DNA from: Comamonadaceae bacterium G21597-S1
GTDB taxonomy: Bacteria > Pseudomonadota > Gammaproteobacteria > Burkholderiales > Burkholderiaceae_C
Reading direction: 5' to 3'
Length of the DNA stretch: 64,000 bases
Assembly: GCA_027214345.1 (NCBI GenBank)
Contig: JAPWHR010000010.1
Location: 184,531 to 248,530, forward strand
The notes beneath the pieces were generated by a model. That model had not been told where the DNA came from. It worked only from the letters and a program-made list of their open reading frames with translations, and did not search any database. This document shows, piece after piece, positions 18,597 to 26,564 of this stretch. Numbering within the stretch: the first letter of the stretch is position 1; every line of letters starts with the position of its first letter. The position numbers and the translations under genes were made by a program.

Positions 18597-19012
18597 CTCG
18601 GCCGGTTGTCATCGTCGATACCAACGTGGTCGTGGCGGGGCTGCTGACCGCGCACGACGAGTCGCCTGTGGCTCGCATCCTGGATGGCATGCTGTCCGCC
18701 GCGTTTCCGTATGTCGTGTCGGAGGCTCTGCTGGCCGAGTATCTCTCGGTGCTCGTGCGGCCGCGTTTGCGCAAACTCCATGGGCTCGCAGTGGCGGAGG
18801 TGGAGGCGGTTTTGACCGACATCGCTCAGCACGCGATCGTGCTCGCGCCCGTCGTTGCTCCGCCGGCTCCAGATCCGGGTGACCAGTTGCTGTGGGGGCT
18901 TCTTGCCGCGAGAGCAGACCTGATGCTTGTCACAGGCGACAAGCTGTTATTGCGGGATGCAGGCATGCAGGGGCGTGTCATTTCGCCGCAGACCTTTGTA
19001 GCGGGCTCATGA
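18593..19012 (+). CDS. PIN-domain toxin
   Basis: The 139-aa protein belongs to the putative toxin PIN-domain family, whose members cleave RNA in a Mg2+-dependent way. The acidic active-site motifs are present: VVIVDTNVVVAGLL (first Asp), VSEALLAEYLSVL (Glu) and then PDPGDQLLWGLLAARADLMLVTGD (Asp cluster with TGD). Translation starts at a GTG inside the antitoxin stop (GTGA), so expression is coupled to the antitoxin. Downstream no further gene of the module is seen. Whether it is a stability element for the island or a stress toxin cannot be told from sequence. Confidence 0.85.
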   Translation: MTRPVVIVDTNVVVAGLLTAHDESPVARILDGMLSAAFPYVVSEALLAEYLSVLVRPRLRKLHGLAVAEVEAVLTDIAQHAIVLAPVVAPPAPDPGDQLLWGLLAARADLMLVTGDKLLLRDAGMQGRVISPQTFVAGS

Positions 19013-19013
19013 A

Positions 19014-19388
19014 CTAAGGCTTCGGGCCCACCGTGTCGGCCTGTTGAGCGCGTTCGGCAGTTCGCAAGGCACGCACCAAGATCGAGGCGCAATTGATGGC
19101 CGCTGGCCAGCCCAGGCTGCGCCGATACGCCCACTCCAGCACCACCGGCTGCCGCGCGACCGCGGTGCACAGCCGCTCGGGCAGGGGGCGGATGCCGACG
19201 CGGTCCAGGTCCAGTCGGTCGGCGTCACAGCAGGTCAGCACGGTAATGTCGTGGCCCCGCGGCGTGCGCCGCGCCAGGCTCACCCGATGAGCCTGGTTCC
19301 GTGTGCGTGTATCCAGTGCAACGCGCCGCTTGTTGCAGATTGGCAGCATCAGCCCAGGAGCCCGCCAGGAATCAGAATTCCTAGGCAT
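19014..19388 (-). CDS. Unidentified open frame, possibly a gene fragment
   Basis: This minus-strand frame of about 124 codons has plausible coding composition in its second half (GHDITVLTCCDADRLDLDRV, then PERLCTAVARQPVVLEWAYRRS), which vaguely recalls the Rossmann segment of a glycosyltransferase-like protein. The N-terminal part is not convincing and there is no good ribosome-binding site. It is probably the 3' remnant of a lost gene beside the island. I cannot name a family. Confidence 0.25.
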   Translation of the reverse strand: MPRNSDSWRAPGLMLPICNKRRVALDTRTRNQAHRVSLARRTPRGHDITVLTCCDADRLDLDRVGIRPLPERLCTAVARQPVVLEWAYRRSLGWPAAINCASILVRALRTAERAQQADTVGPKP

Positions 19389-19440
19389 AATATTTGTAAC
19401 AATCAATAAAAAATATCAGCACAAATAGGGAGGCTGTCGG
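19389..19440 (+). promoter_or_regulatory. AT-rich promoter region of the WYL regulator
   Basis: A sharply AT-rich 50-bp block (TAATATTTGTAACAATCAAT and on to AAAAATATC) precedes the WYL gene. ATATTT and AAATAT form an imperfect dyad, and TTGTAACAA lies within it. A GGGAGG ribosome-binding site follows at about 19426. Such blocks commonly bind the autoregulating WYL protein, but no exact operator is assigned. Confidence 0.45.
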
Positions 19441-20412
19441 ATGAGCGAAGCGGTGCGTCTGTATCAATACAGGAGTCTGTTGAACGACCGCGTCGCCGTA
19501 TCCGCAACCCAGCTGGCCCAGCGCCTGGAGATCTCGTCCGCCACGCTCAAGCGTGACCTCGCCAAGCTGCGCGACCAGGGCGGCTACCTGCTGGACAAGG
19601 CATCGGGCAACGCCGAACTGCCGGGCCTGTGGTTCAACCAGGACGAGATCCTGGCGCTGGTGACGATCCAGCAGCTGCTGACGCAGCTCGAACCCGGCCT
19701 GCTCGGCGACAAGCTGCGGCCCTTGCAGGACCGCCTGGGCGAACTGATGGAAAAACACGGCCTCTCCAGCCGCGACATCGCCAAGCGCATCCGCATCGTG
19801 CACGCCGGCAAGCGCCGCGTGAAAGCCAGAGAGTTCGAAGCCGTGGCCGCCGCCACGGTGGCGCGCAAGCGCCTTAAGATCAACCACTACAACCGCCAGA
19901 GCGGCCAGACCGTGGAACGCGAAGTCTTGCCCCAGCGCCTGGTGCATTACCGCGACAACTGGTACCTGGACGCCTGGTGCCACCTGCGCGACGACCTGCG
20001 CAACTTCAGCATCGACGCCATCGCCAGGCTGGAAGTGCTCGACACCGCCGCCAAGGACGTGTCATCGCACGGCATCGACGAAGCACTGGGCGCGGGTTAC
20101 GGCATTTTTGGCGGCACACCCACGGCCTGGGCGGTGCTGAAGTTCACCAGGGAACGGGCGCGCTGGGTGGAGCGCGAGACCTGGCATGCGCAGCAGGAGT
20201 CGCGGACCGAGGCGGACGGGAGTTATGTGTTGTCGGTGCCTTACTCGGATGAACGGGAGTTCTCGCGGAACATCATGGGATATGCTGCGGGCCACCGGCC
20301 TGTCGCGAAACATGGTCACGAGCCTCTATCAAAAAACCTCAACGCGCATCGACCACGACACCTTGAATGCCATCTGCACGCATTACGGCTGCAGTGTCGG
20401 CGAGCGGCTTGA
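19441..20412 (+). CDS. WYL-domain transcriptional regulator with aberrant C-terminus
   Basis: The first ~280 residues are an HTH-WYL regulator: an N-terminal winged helix (VSATQLAQRLEISSATLKRDLAKLRDQG), a linker, and the WYL domain with KINHYNRQSGQTVEREVLPQ, LVHYRDNWYLDAWCHLRDDLRNFSID and VLSVPYSDEREFSRNIMGY. WYL regulators bind nucleic-acid ligands and often control defence genes (for example BrxR and CapW). From about residue 283 the frame enters unrelated sequence (HRPVAKHGHEPLSKNLNA), which is an out-of-frame translation of an HTH gene remnant, so the normal last ~25 residues are lost. It reads toward hsdR and could control the island if still functional. Confidence 0.8.
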   Translation: MSEAVRLYQYRSLLNDRVAVSATQLAQRLEISSATLKRDLAKLRDQGGYLLDKASGNAELPGLWFNQDEILALVTIQQLLTQLEPGLLGDKLRPLQDRLGELMEKHGLSSRDIAKRIRIVHAGKRRVKAREFEAVAAATVARKRLKINHYNRQSGQTVEREVLPQRLVHYRDNWYLDAWCHLRDDLRNFSIDAIARLEVLDTAAKDVSSHGIDEALGAGYGIFGGTPTAWAVLKFTRERARWVERETWHAQQESRTEADGSYVLSVPYSDEREFSRNIMGYAAGHRPVAKHGHEPLSKNLNAHRPRHLECHLHALRLQCRRAA

Positions 20413-20452
20413 GTACATCGTCGACGATGAGCCGACGGTTGCGTTGAAGTGA
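20276..20452 (+). pseudogene. C-terminal remnant of a Cro/C1-type HTH protein
   Basis: In a different frame from the WYL gene, this segment encodes WDMLRATGLSRNMVTSLYQK followed by RIDHDTLNAICTHYGCSVGE and RLEYIVDD, clearly the recognition helix and C-terminal half of a short Xre-type (HTH_26-like) regulator. The N-terminal half is missing; the homology begins exactly where WYL homology ends (about 20276-20290). A recombination between the two regulator genes is the simplest explanation. Its stop is about 60 bases before the hsdR start. Confidence 0.75.
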
Positions 20453-20510
20453 ACATTCGAAATTGGATCAAGGAGCTGAAAAGCGACCCGGCGGGAAAAG
20501 GGAGTCTCGG

Positions 20511-22937
20511 GTGGACAAGCACGACTTGAGCGAGCGCGACATCTGTACCAAGTTCATAACGCCTGCGATTCAGCAGGCGGGTTGGCTGCAGCATCAATTT
20601 CGCGAGGAAGTCAATCTCACCGACGGTCGGGTGATGGTGCGAGGCAAGCTCGCCGCCCGGATCCGCAATCCCAATGTAAAGGGTGGCCCGAAGCGCGCTG
20701 ACTACGTTCTTTACGCACGCCCTGGCGTGCCGATTGCAATCGTCGAGGCTAAACAGGCGCGGTTCAAGGTGGGGCACGGAATGCAGCAGGCGCTTGCGTA
20801 CGCCGAAATGCTGGATGCCCCGTTCGCGATCAGCAGCAATGGCGATGGTTTTTTGCTCCATGACCGGACAGGACTGACGCAACCTGTAGAGCGAGAGCTT
20901 CAGCTACACGAGTTCCCTGCGTTGACTGACCTGTGGTTGCTGTACCAACAGTGGAAGGGGCTGACCGAACCTCAGGCCGTCAGGCTGGTGGAGCAACCCT
21001 ACTACGCGGACGGCAGCGGTAGGGAGCCGCGGTACTACCAGCGCGTCGCTATCAACCGCGCCATCGAAGCCATTGCCAAGGGCCAGCAGCGCGTCCTACT
21101 GGTCATGGCCACGGGCACCGGCAAGACCTACACCGCTTTCCAGATCATCTGGCGCCTTTGGAAGGCCAAAGCCAAAAAGCGGATCCTCTTCCTCGCGGAC
21201 CGGAACATCCTGGTTGACCAAACGATGCAGCAGGATTTCGTTCCGTTCGGCGAGGTGATGCACAAGATCGTCAACCGCGAGGTCAAGAAGAACTACGAGG
21301 TCTACCTGGCGCTGTACCAGGCTGTGACCGGGCGCGAAGAATGGAAGCAGATCTACCGGCAGTTCTCTGCTGACTTTTTCGACTTGGTGGTCGTCGACGA
21401 ATGCCATCGAGGCAGCGCTGCCGACGATTCGGCCTGGCGGGACGTGCTGGACTACTTCAGCGCCGCCACCCATCTTGGCTTGACCGCGACCCCGAAAGAG
21501 ACCAAGGGGGTCAGCAACCTCACCTACTTTGGCGACCCGGTCTACACGTATTCGCTCAAGCAGGGCATCGAGGATGGCTTTCTCGCGCCCTACAAGGTGA
21601 TCCGCATCGCGACCGACGTAGACGCGGTCGGCTACACGCCAGAGAAGGGCAAGGTCGACAAGCTCGGCCAAGAGGTGGAGCAACGGCAGTACACCACCAA
21701 GGACTTCGACCGTAATCTGGTGCTAGAGAAACGCACCCGCCTGGTGGCGGGCAAGGTGTGGGAGTACCTCAAGGCCACAGACCCCATGGCCAAGACCATC
21801 GTGTTCTGCGATGACCAGGACCATGCCGAGCGCATGCGCCAGGAGCTGGTCAAGATTATCCCTGCCGCCGCCAGCAACCGCCGTTACGTGATGCGCATCA
21901 CCGGCGATGACAACGAGGGCAAGGCTCAGCTGTCGTACTTCATCGACAACGACGAGCCGTATCCCGTCATCGCCACCACGTCGAAGCTGCTCACCACCGG
22001 CGTGGACGCCAAGACCTGCAAGCTGATCGTGCTGGACCAGAACATCAACTCGATGACCGAGTTCAAGCAGATCATCGGTCGTGGAACTCGCCTGCGCGAG
22101 GACTATCAGAAGCTGTACTTCACCATCATGGACTTCAAGGGTGCCACGCGCCTGTTCGCCGATCCGGATTTCGATGGCGAACCCGTGGTGATCTACGAGC
22201 CTAAGGACGACGATCCTGTGGTGCCGCCTGATGTTCCGCCAAGAACAGGTGAGCCCGATCCTCCGCCCTATGGACCAGATACGCCCGGTGGGGAGATCAT
22301 GCCGCCCGGCATGACCACTGGCCGCGGGGGCGAAGGCCGCACCAAGTACGTCATCGACGATGTAAACGTGCGCGTCGCGGTCGAACGCGCACAGTACCTC
22401 GATGTCCACGGTAAGCTGGTCACCGAGGACTATCGCGTCCTGCTCAAGGACGATATCAAGAAGGCGCTGCAGGCAGAATTCGGTAGCTTGACCGACTTTC
22501 TCCGGCGGTGGAACAGTGCCGAGCGCAAGCTGGCCGTGCTGGAGGAGCTAGCTGACCACGGCGTCCCGCTGGAGGTGTTGCAGCAGGCCGTGCCGAACGG
22601 TGTCGAGCTGGACGTTTTCGACCTCGTGGCCCATGTCGCTTTCGATCAGAAGCCGCTGACTCGGCAAGAGCGTGCCAACAATGTCAAGAAGCGGGACGTG
22701 TTCGGGAAATACGGCGATCAGGCCCGTGCGGTGCTGGAAGCTTTGCTCGACAAGTTCGCGGACCATGGCGTTCAGAATATCGAAGACGCCAAGGTGCTGG
22801 AGCTGCCGCCGTTCGACCAGTTTGGCAGCAAGACGCAGATCCGACGCGGTATCTTTGGAGGCGTCGAACAATTCGCCCAGGCTCTGCAGGCCCTGGAACA
22901 AGCCCTCTACGAAGAGAACGAGAAGAAGCAAGCTTGA
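20511..22937 (+). CDS. hsdR: Type I restriction enzyme, R (translocase/nuclease) subunit
   Basis: HsdR is the ATP-driven DNA translocase and endonuclease of a type I restriction complex. In the 808-aa protein the N-terminal PD-(D/E)XK nuclease shows KRADYVLY and IAIVEAKQ (Asp about 63, Glu-Ala-Lys about 79-81). The SF2 helicase domains follow: Walker A MATGTGKTYTAF (about 199), DECH box VVDECHRGS (about 296), LTATPKETKG, TGVDAKTC and motif VI IIGRGTRLRED (about 522). The C-terminal coupling domain contains a proline-rich linker (about 575-610). The GTG at 20511 follows a GGGAG site and removes a non-homologous stretch that a TTG at 20463 would add. It resembles the EcoEI-type R family. hsdM follows after 35 bases. 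Confidence 0.95.
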   Translation: MDKHDLSERDICTKFITPAIQQAGWLQHQFREEVNLTDGRVMVRGKLAARIRNPNVKGGPKRADYVLYARPGVPIAIVEAKQARFKVGHGMQQALAYAEMLDAPFAISSNGDGFLLHDRTGLTQPVERELQLHEFPALTDLWLLYQQWKGLTEPQAVRLVEQPYYADGSGREPRYYQRVAINRAIEAIAKGQQRVLLVMATGTGKTYTAFQIIWRLWKAKAKKRILFLADRNILVDQTMQQDFVPFGEVMHKIVNREVKKNYEVYLALYQAVTGREEWKQIYRQFSADFFDLVVVDECHRGSAADDSAWRDVLDYFSAATHLGLTATPKETKGVSNLTYFGDPVYTYSLKQGIEDGFLAPYKVIRIATDVDAVGYTPEKGKVDKLGQEVEQRQYTTKDFDRNLVLEKRTRLVAGKVWEYLKATDPMAKTIVFCDDQDHAERMRQELVKIIPAAASNRRYVMRITGDDNEGKAQLSYFIDNDEPYPVIATTSKLLTTGVDAKTCKLIVLDQNINSMTEFKQIIGRGTRLREDYQKLYFTIMDFKGATRLFADPDFDGEPVVIYEPKDDDPVVPPDVPPRTGEPDPPPYGPDTPGGEIMPPGMTTGRGGEGRTKYVIDDVNVRVAVERAQYLDVHGKLVTEDYRVLLKDDIKKALQAEFGSLTDFLRRWNSAERKLAVLEELADHGVPLEVLQQAVPNGVELDVFDLVAHVAFDQKPLTRQERANNVKKRDVFGKYGDQARAVLEALLDKFADHGVQNIEDAKVLELPPFDQFGSKTQIRRGIFGGVEQFAQALQALEQALYEENEKKQA

Positions 22938-22972
22938 CCCGCTGGCGGGCAGCTTGATACGAGAACAACGAG

Positions 22973-24739
22973 ATGAACCTCAGCAGCACCATCAAGTCCA
23001 TCCAGGACATCATGCGCAAGGACGACGGCGTCGACGGCGACGCCCAGCGCCTTGGCCAGCTCACCTGGATGCTCTTCCTCAAGGTATTCGACCAGCGTGA
23101 GGAAGAGTGGGAAGACGACAACCCGAAGTACAAGTCACCGTTGCCGGATGCCATGCGCTGGCGCAATTGGGCGGCTTACGTGGCAGGCCACGATGGCAAG
23201 AAGAAGCCGCAGATCGCCGGCAGCGCCATCATCAGTTTCGTCAACAACGAACTGTTCCCCACGCTCAAGGAGCTGGACGCCAGCATCAGCCCGCAGCATA
23301 AGGTGATTCGCAGCGTCTTTGAAGACGCCAACAACTACATGAAGACTGGCACCCAGTTGCTGGCGGTGATCGAGAAGCTGGAAGAGGCCATCAACTTTCA
23401 CGACTTCAAGACGCGCGCCAACCTGGGTGACGTCTACGAGCAGATGCTCAACGACCTGCGAGGCGCTGGCAATGCGGGCGAGTTCTATACCCCGCGTGCC
23501 ATCACGCAGTTCATGGTCGATCGCGTCAACCCGAGGCTCGACAAGCGTGAACGGGTGCTTGATCCAGCATGTGGAACGGGCGGTTTCCTGACCGCTGCAA
23601 TCGATCACTTTCGACATCAGGTCACGACCAAGTCGAAGGTCGGAGATCGACGGGCCGTAGATCGACTAATTCGAGGCATCGAGAAGAAGCAACTTCCGCA
23701 CCTGCTGTGCACAACCAATCTGGTCCTTCACGATGTGGACGTGGATGGACAGGTTGAGCGAAAGAACACCCTAGCTACGGGTTGGAACGATTGGAAGGCG
23801 CAAGATCGAGTTGAGTGCATCGTGACCAATCCGCCATTCGGCGGCTACGAGGACGACAGCATCGCCGCGGGATACCACCATCCAACGAAGGAGACAGCCG
23901 ACTTGTTCATGCAGCTGATCGTCAAGCTGCTTGAAGAAGAGGGGCGTGCTGGCGTCGTACTGCCGGATGGCTTCTTGTTTGGGGACGGCATCAAGAACGA
24001 GATCAAGCGGCGGCTAATGCAGCAGTGCAAGCTGCACACCATCGTGCGCCTGCCCAAGGGCGTGTTCTCCCCGTACACCACCATCAAGACCAACCTGCTG
24101 TTCTTCACAAAGGGCACCACGGTGGACGCTGGCACCGAACACTTTCATACCAATACCATCTGGTACTACGAGCATCCGTACCCGCCGGGCTACAAGAGCT
24201 ACAGCAAAACCAAACCGATTCGCTTTGAGGAGTTCAAGCCCGAGCAGGACTGGTGGGGCAGCGAAGCCAACGACTTCGCCGATCGAATGGAGAACGAGTT
24301 CGCCTGGAAGGTGGACTTCACGACTAAGCGCGAAAAAGCAGAGGCTGCCGCAAAGCCTCATTGGGCGCGTGCCGAACAGTTGGGTAGCGAAGCGAGTGCA
24401 CGGGACAATCGTATCCGCGATCTGCGCGAATCGATCAAGGGCGTGAGCGATACGCAGCTACGCCAGCAGGTGGAGATCGACATCGAGTCGCTGCGTACGC
24501 AGGCAGAAACACTTCGCCTGCAGTCCCGAGATGCTCAAGCCGCCGGAGATCGGCTGTACTGGCCGATCTTCAACCTGGATCTGAAGAATCCCAATGCGCC
24601 CGAGGAAGAGAGCCACGACCCCGATGTGATTCTGGAGAAGTACGAGGCACTGCTAGGTCAGATCGAAGAGACAGAAAACCTACTCAAGACCGAACTGGCG
24701 GCTGCGCTGGCGCACCACTTTGTGGGCGAGGAAGCCTGA
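22973..24739 (+). CDS. hsdM: Type I restriction enzyme, M (methyltransferase) subunit
   Basis: HsdM methylates adenine N6 in the target site and forms the M2S core. The 588-aa protein has the N-terminal helical HsdM domain (LGQLTWMLFLKVFDQREEEW), the SAM-binding motif I LDPACGTGGFLTAA near residue 197, and the catalytic N6-adenine motif VTNPPFGGYEDD near residue 285. A long charged, probably coiled-coil segment (about 440-530, EKAEAAAKPHWARAEQ onward) lies before the C-terminus and is expected to contact HsdS. The FYTPRAITQFMVDRV block is also diagnostic. It overlaps hsdS by one base (TGATG), showing translational coupling. Confidence 0.96.
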   Translation: MNLSSTIKSIQDIMRKDDGVDGDAQRLGQLTWMLFLKVFDQREEEWEDDNPKYKSPLPDAMRWRNWAAYVAGHDGKKKPQIAGSAIISFVNNELFPTLKELDASISPQHKVIRSVFEDANNYMKTGTQLLAVIEKLEEAINFHDFKTRANLGDVYEQMLNDLRGAGNAGEFYTPRAITQFMVDRVNPRLDKRERVLDPACGTGGFLTAAIDHFRHQVTTKSKVGDRRAVDRLIRGIEKKQLPHLLCTTNLVLHDVDVDGQVERKNTLATGWNDWKAQDRVECIVTNPPFGGYEDDSIAAGYHHPTKETADLFMQLIVKLLEEEGRAGVVLPDGFLFGDGIKNEIKRRLMQQCKLHTIVRLPKGVFSPYTTIKTNLLFFTKGTTVDAGTEHFHTNTIWYYEHPYPPGYKSYSKTKPIRFEEFKPEQDWWGSEANDFADRMENEFAWKVDFTTKREKAEAAAKPHWARAEQLGSEASARDNRIRDLRESIKGVSDTQLRQQVEIDIESLRTQAETLRLQSRDAQAAGDRLYWPIFNLDLKNPNAPEEESHDPDVILEKYEALLGQIEETENLLKTELAAALAHHFVGEEA

Positions 24740-26562
24740 TGGAAGCGCAACAGTTCCTCGCTGAGTTTGGGCACATAGCCAATGCGCCAGGCGGCGTGGC
24801 TCGACTTCGTGATTTGGTCTACTCCCTTGCGTCGGAAGGCACCTTGCTGGGCGACGAGGCGAAGATCGAGCCAGTTCACCTCGATAGAGTGGCGACTTTT
24901 GTGATGGGGCAGGCGCCACCGGGTGATGCGTGCAACACGAGCGGGGAGGGGGTCGTCTTCGTCAAGACTGGTGAGTTTGGCGAGCAATATCCAGTAGCTC
25001 GCGAGTGGACTACTACGCCTCTTAAGATGGCCCGCAAAGGTGACGTACTCATTTGCGTTGTCGGCGCCACCGTCGGGAAACTCAACCTCGCGATCGACTG
25101 CGCAATTGGCAGGAGCGTTGCTGCGATTCGGCCGCGCGAAGGACTACTCACGAAGTATCTCTACTTCATGCTGATGCCATTCACCCTTCGACTGCGTCGC
25201 GGTTCGCGAGGGTCTGCGCAGGGTGTGATAGGCAAAGCGGAGCTCTCATCTGTTCGGCTTAGATTGCCTGGCCAAGACGAACAGGCTCGCATCATCTCCA
25301 AAGTAGATGAGCTAATAGCCTTGTGTAATAGGCTAGAGCAACAGCAGCAAGATCGTCGCAAACTGCAGAACGCTCTGCGGCAGTCGACTCTGCAAGCCCT
25401 CGCGAGTGCTCAGAGTCCGCATGAGCTGCGGTTGAGTTGGCAACGTATGCAAGCCAACTTTGGTCGTCTGTTCCGCGAGCCGGCCGACGTAGACGACTTC
25501 ATTGCCGAGCTGAAGAACTTGGCGGTACGGGGTGTGCTGGTTGATGCCGAGCGAACGGCCCCCGATCTTGCGCGCATCACCGCGGATTGTTCGGCTCTTC
25601 GTTCGGAGTACATCGCCAAGGGCTTGATGCGACGCCAGAAGATCGTGGGCATGGCGGAAAGCGACATCGCCTACCCATCGCGCTGGGCGGTTGCGGCGTT
25701 CGATGAGGTCGCCGTGGTCATTGGCGGCGTCACAAAAGGGCGAGACCTTCGTGGCAAGCCAGTGGTGGTGTGCCCCTACCTGGCAGTTGCGAACGTTCAG
25801 CGCGGGTACTTTAAGTTGGAGAGTCTCAAGTCGATCGAAATTGCAGAGGACGAGCTGCCGAAGTACCAGGTCCTCGAGGGCGATCTCTTGATTACCGAGG
25901 GCGGGGACTGGGACAAGGTTGGCCGAACGGCAATCTGGCCGGGCGGCCTCGAGCGTTGTCTCCATCAGAACCATGTCTTTAAGGCGCGCGTCCCCAGCGC
26001 GCAGCTACTCGCGGAGTGGGTGCAGTTGGTCTTCAATTCTGATGTCGGCAGGGATTACTTTGCTGGCGCGTCGAAGCAGACGACCAACCTTGCATCAATC
26101 AACATGACACAGCTTCGCAGCTTTCCTCTACCAATACCGCCCCTGGAGGAGCAGCGTCGCATCTTGGACTCCTTGGCGGCGCTAATCGATCTGTGCGAGG
26201 AATGGCGGCGCCAGCTGAAGCACCGGCGCGATCTGGCTTCGCTGTTTGCAGCGGCCTCCGTTTCTGCACTGACCGGGATCAACATCGAACGAGACGAGGA
26301 CACCGCTGTGAAGGCACCGCAAATCGAACTCATCGCCCCCTTGCGCCTGGGCACATTGCCAGACGTCAAAGACCAGGCACCCCTGGCCACCCTTCTAACC
26401 CGCCACCAGGGCGAGATGTCGGCTCGCGACCTGTATCAACGCTTCGGCAGGGAGATCGAGACCTTCTATGCGCAGCTCAAGATCGAGGTGGCGCACGGCT
26501 GGATCATCGAACCTACGGTGGCCACGGTGCGCGCGAAGCCGGCTGAAACGGCGAGGGCCTGA
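24739..26562 (+). CDS. hsdS: Type I restriction enzyme, S (specificity) subunit with extra C-terminal domain
   Basis: HsdS carries two target-recognition domains that define the bipartite site. TRD1 spans about residues 45-185 and ends with the helical spacer QDEQARIISKVDELIALCNR. TRD2 spans about 300-480 and ends with PLPIPPLEEQRRILDSLAAL and a second helical spacer. At 607 aa it is longer than a typical ~400-450-aa HsdS, partly because of a helical region between the TRDs (about 225-300) and partly because of an added C-terminal module (about 525-600: LATLLTRHQGEMSARDLYQRFGRE) that looks like a winged helix. Codon use is visibly more A/T-rich than in the flanks. The recognition sequence cannot be predicted. 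Confidence 0.93.
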   Translation: MEAQQFLAEFGHIANAPGGVARLRDLVYSLASEGTLLGDEAKIEPVHLDRVATFVMGQAPPGDACNTSGEGVVFVKTGEFGEQYPVAREWTTTPLKMARKGDVLICVVGATVGKLNLAIDCAIGRSVAAIRPREGLLTKYLYFMLMPFTLRLRRGSRGSAQGVIGKAELSSVRLRLPGQDEQARIISKVDELIALCNRLEQQQQDRRKLQNALRQSTLQALASAQSPHELRLSWQRMQANFGRLFREPADVDDFIAELKNLAVRGVLVDAERTAPDLARITADCSALRSEYIAKGLMRRQKIVGMAESDIAYPSRWAVAAFDEVAVVIGGVTKGRDLRGKPVVVCPYLAVANVQRGYFKLESLKSIEIAEDELPKYQVLEGDLLITEGGDWDKVGRTAIWPGGLERCLHQNHVFKARVPSAQLLAEWVQLVFNSDVGRDYFAGASKQTTNLASINMTQLRSFPLPIPPLEEQRRILDSLAALIDLCEEWRRQLKHRRDLASLFAAASVSALTGINIERDEDTAVKAPQIELIAPLRLGTLPDVKDQAPLATLLTRHQGEMSARDLYQRFGREIETFYAQLKIEVAHGWIIEPTVATVRAKPAETARA

Positions 26563-26564
26563 GC

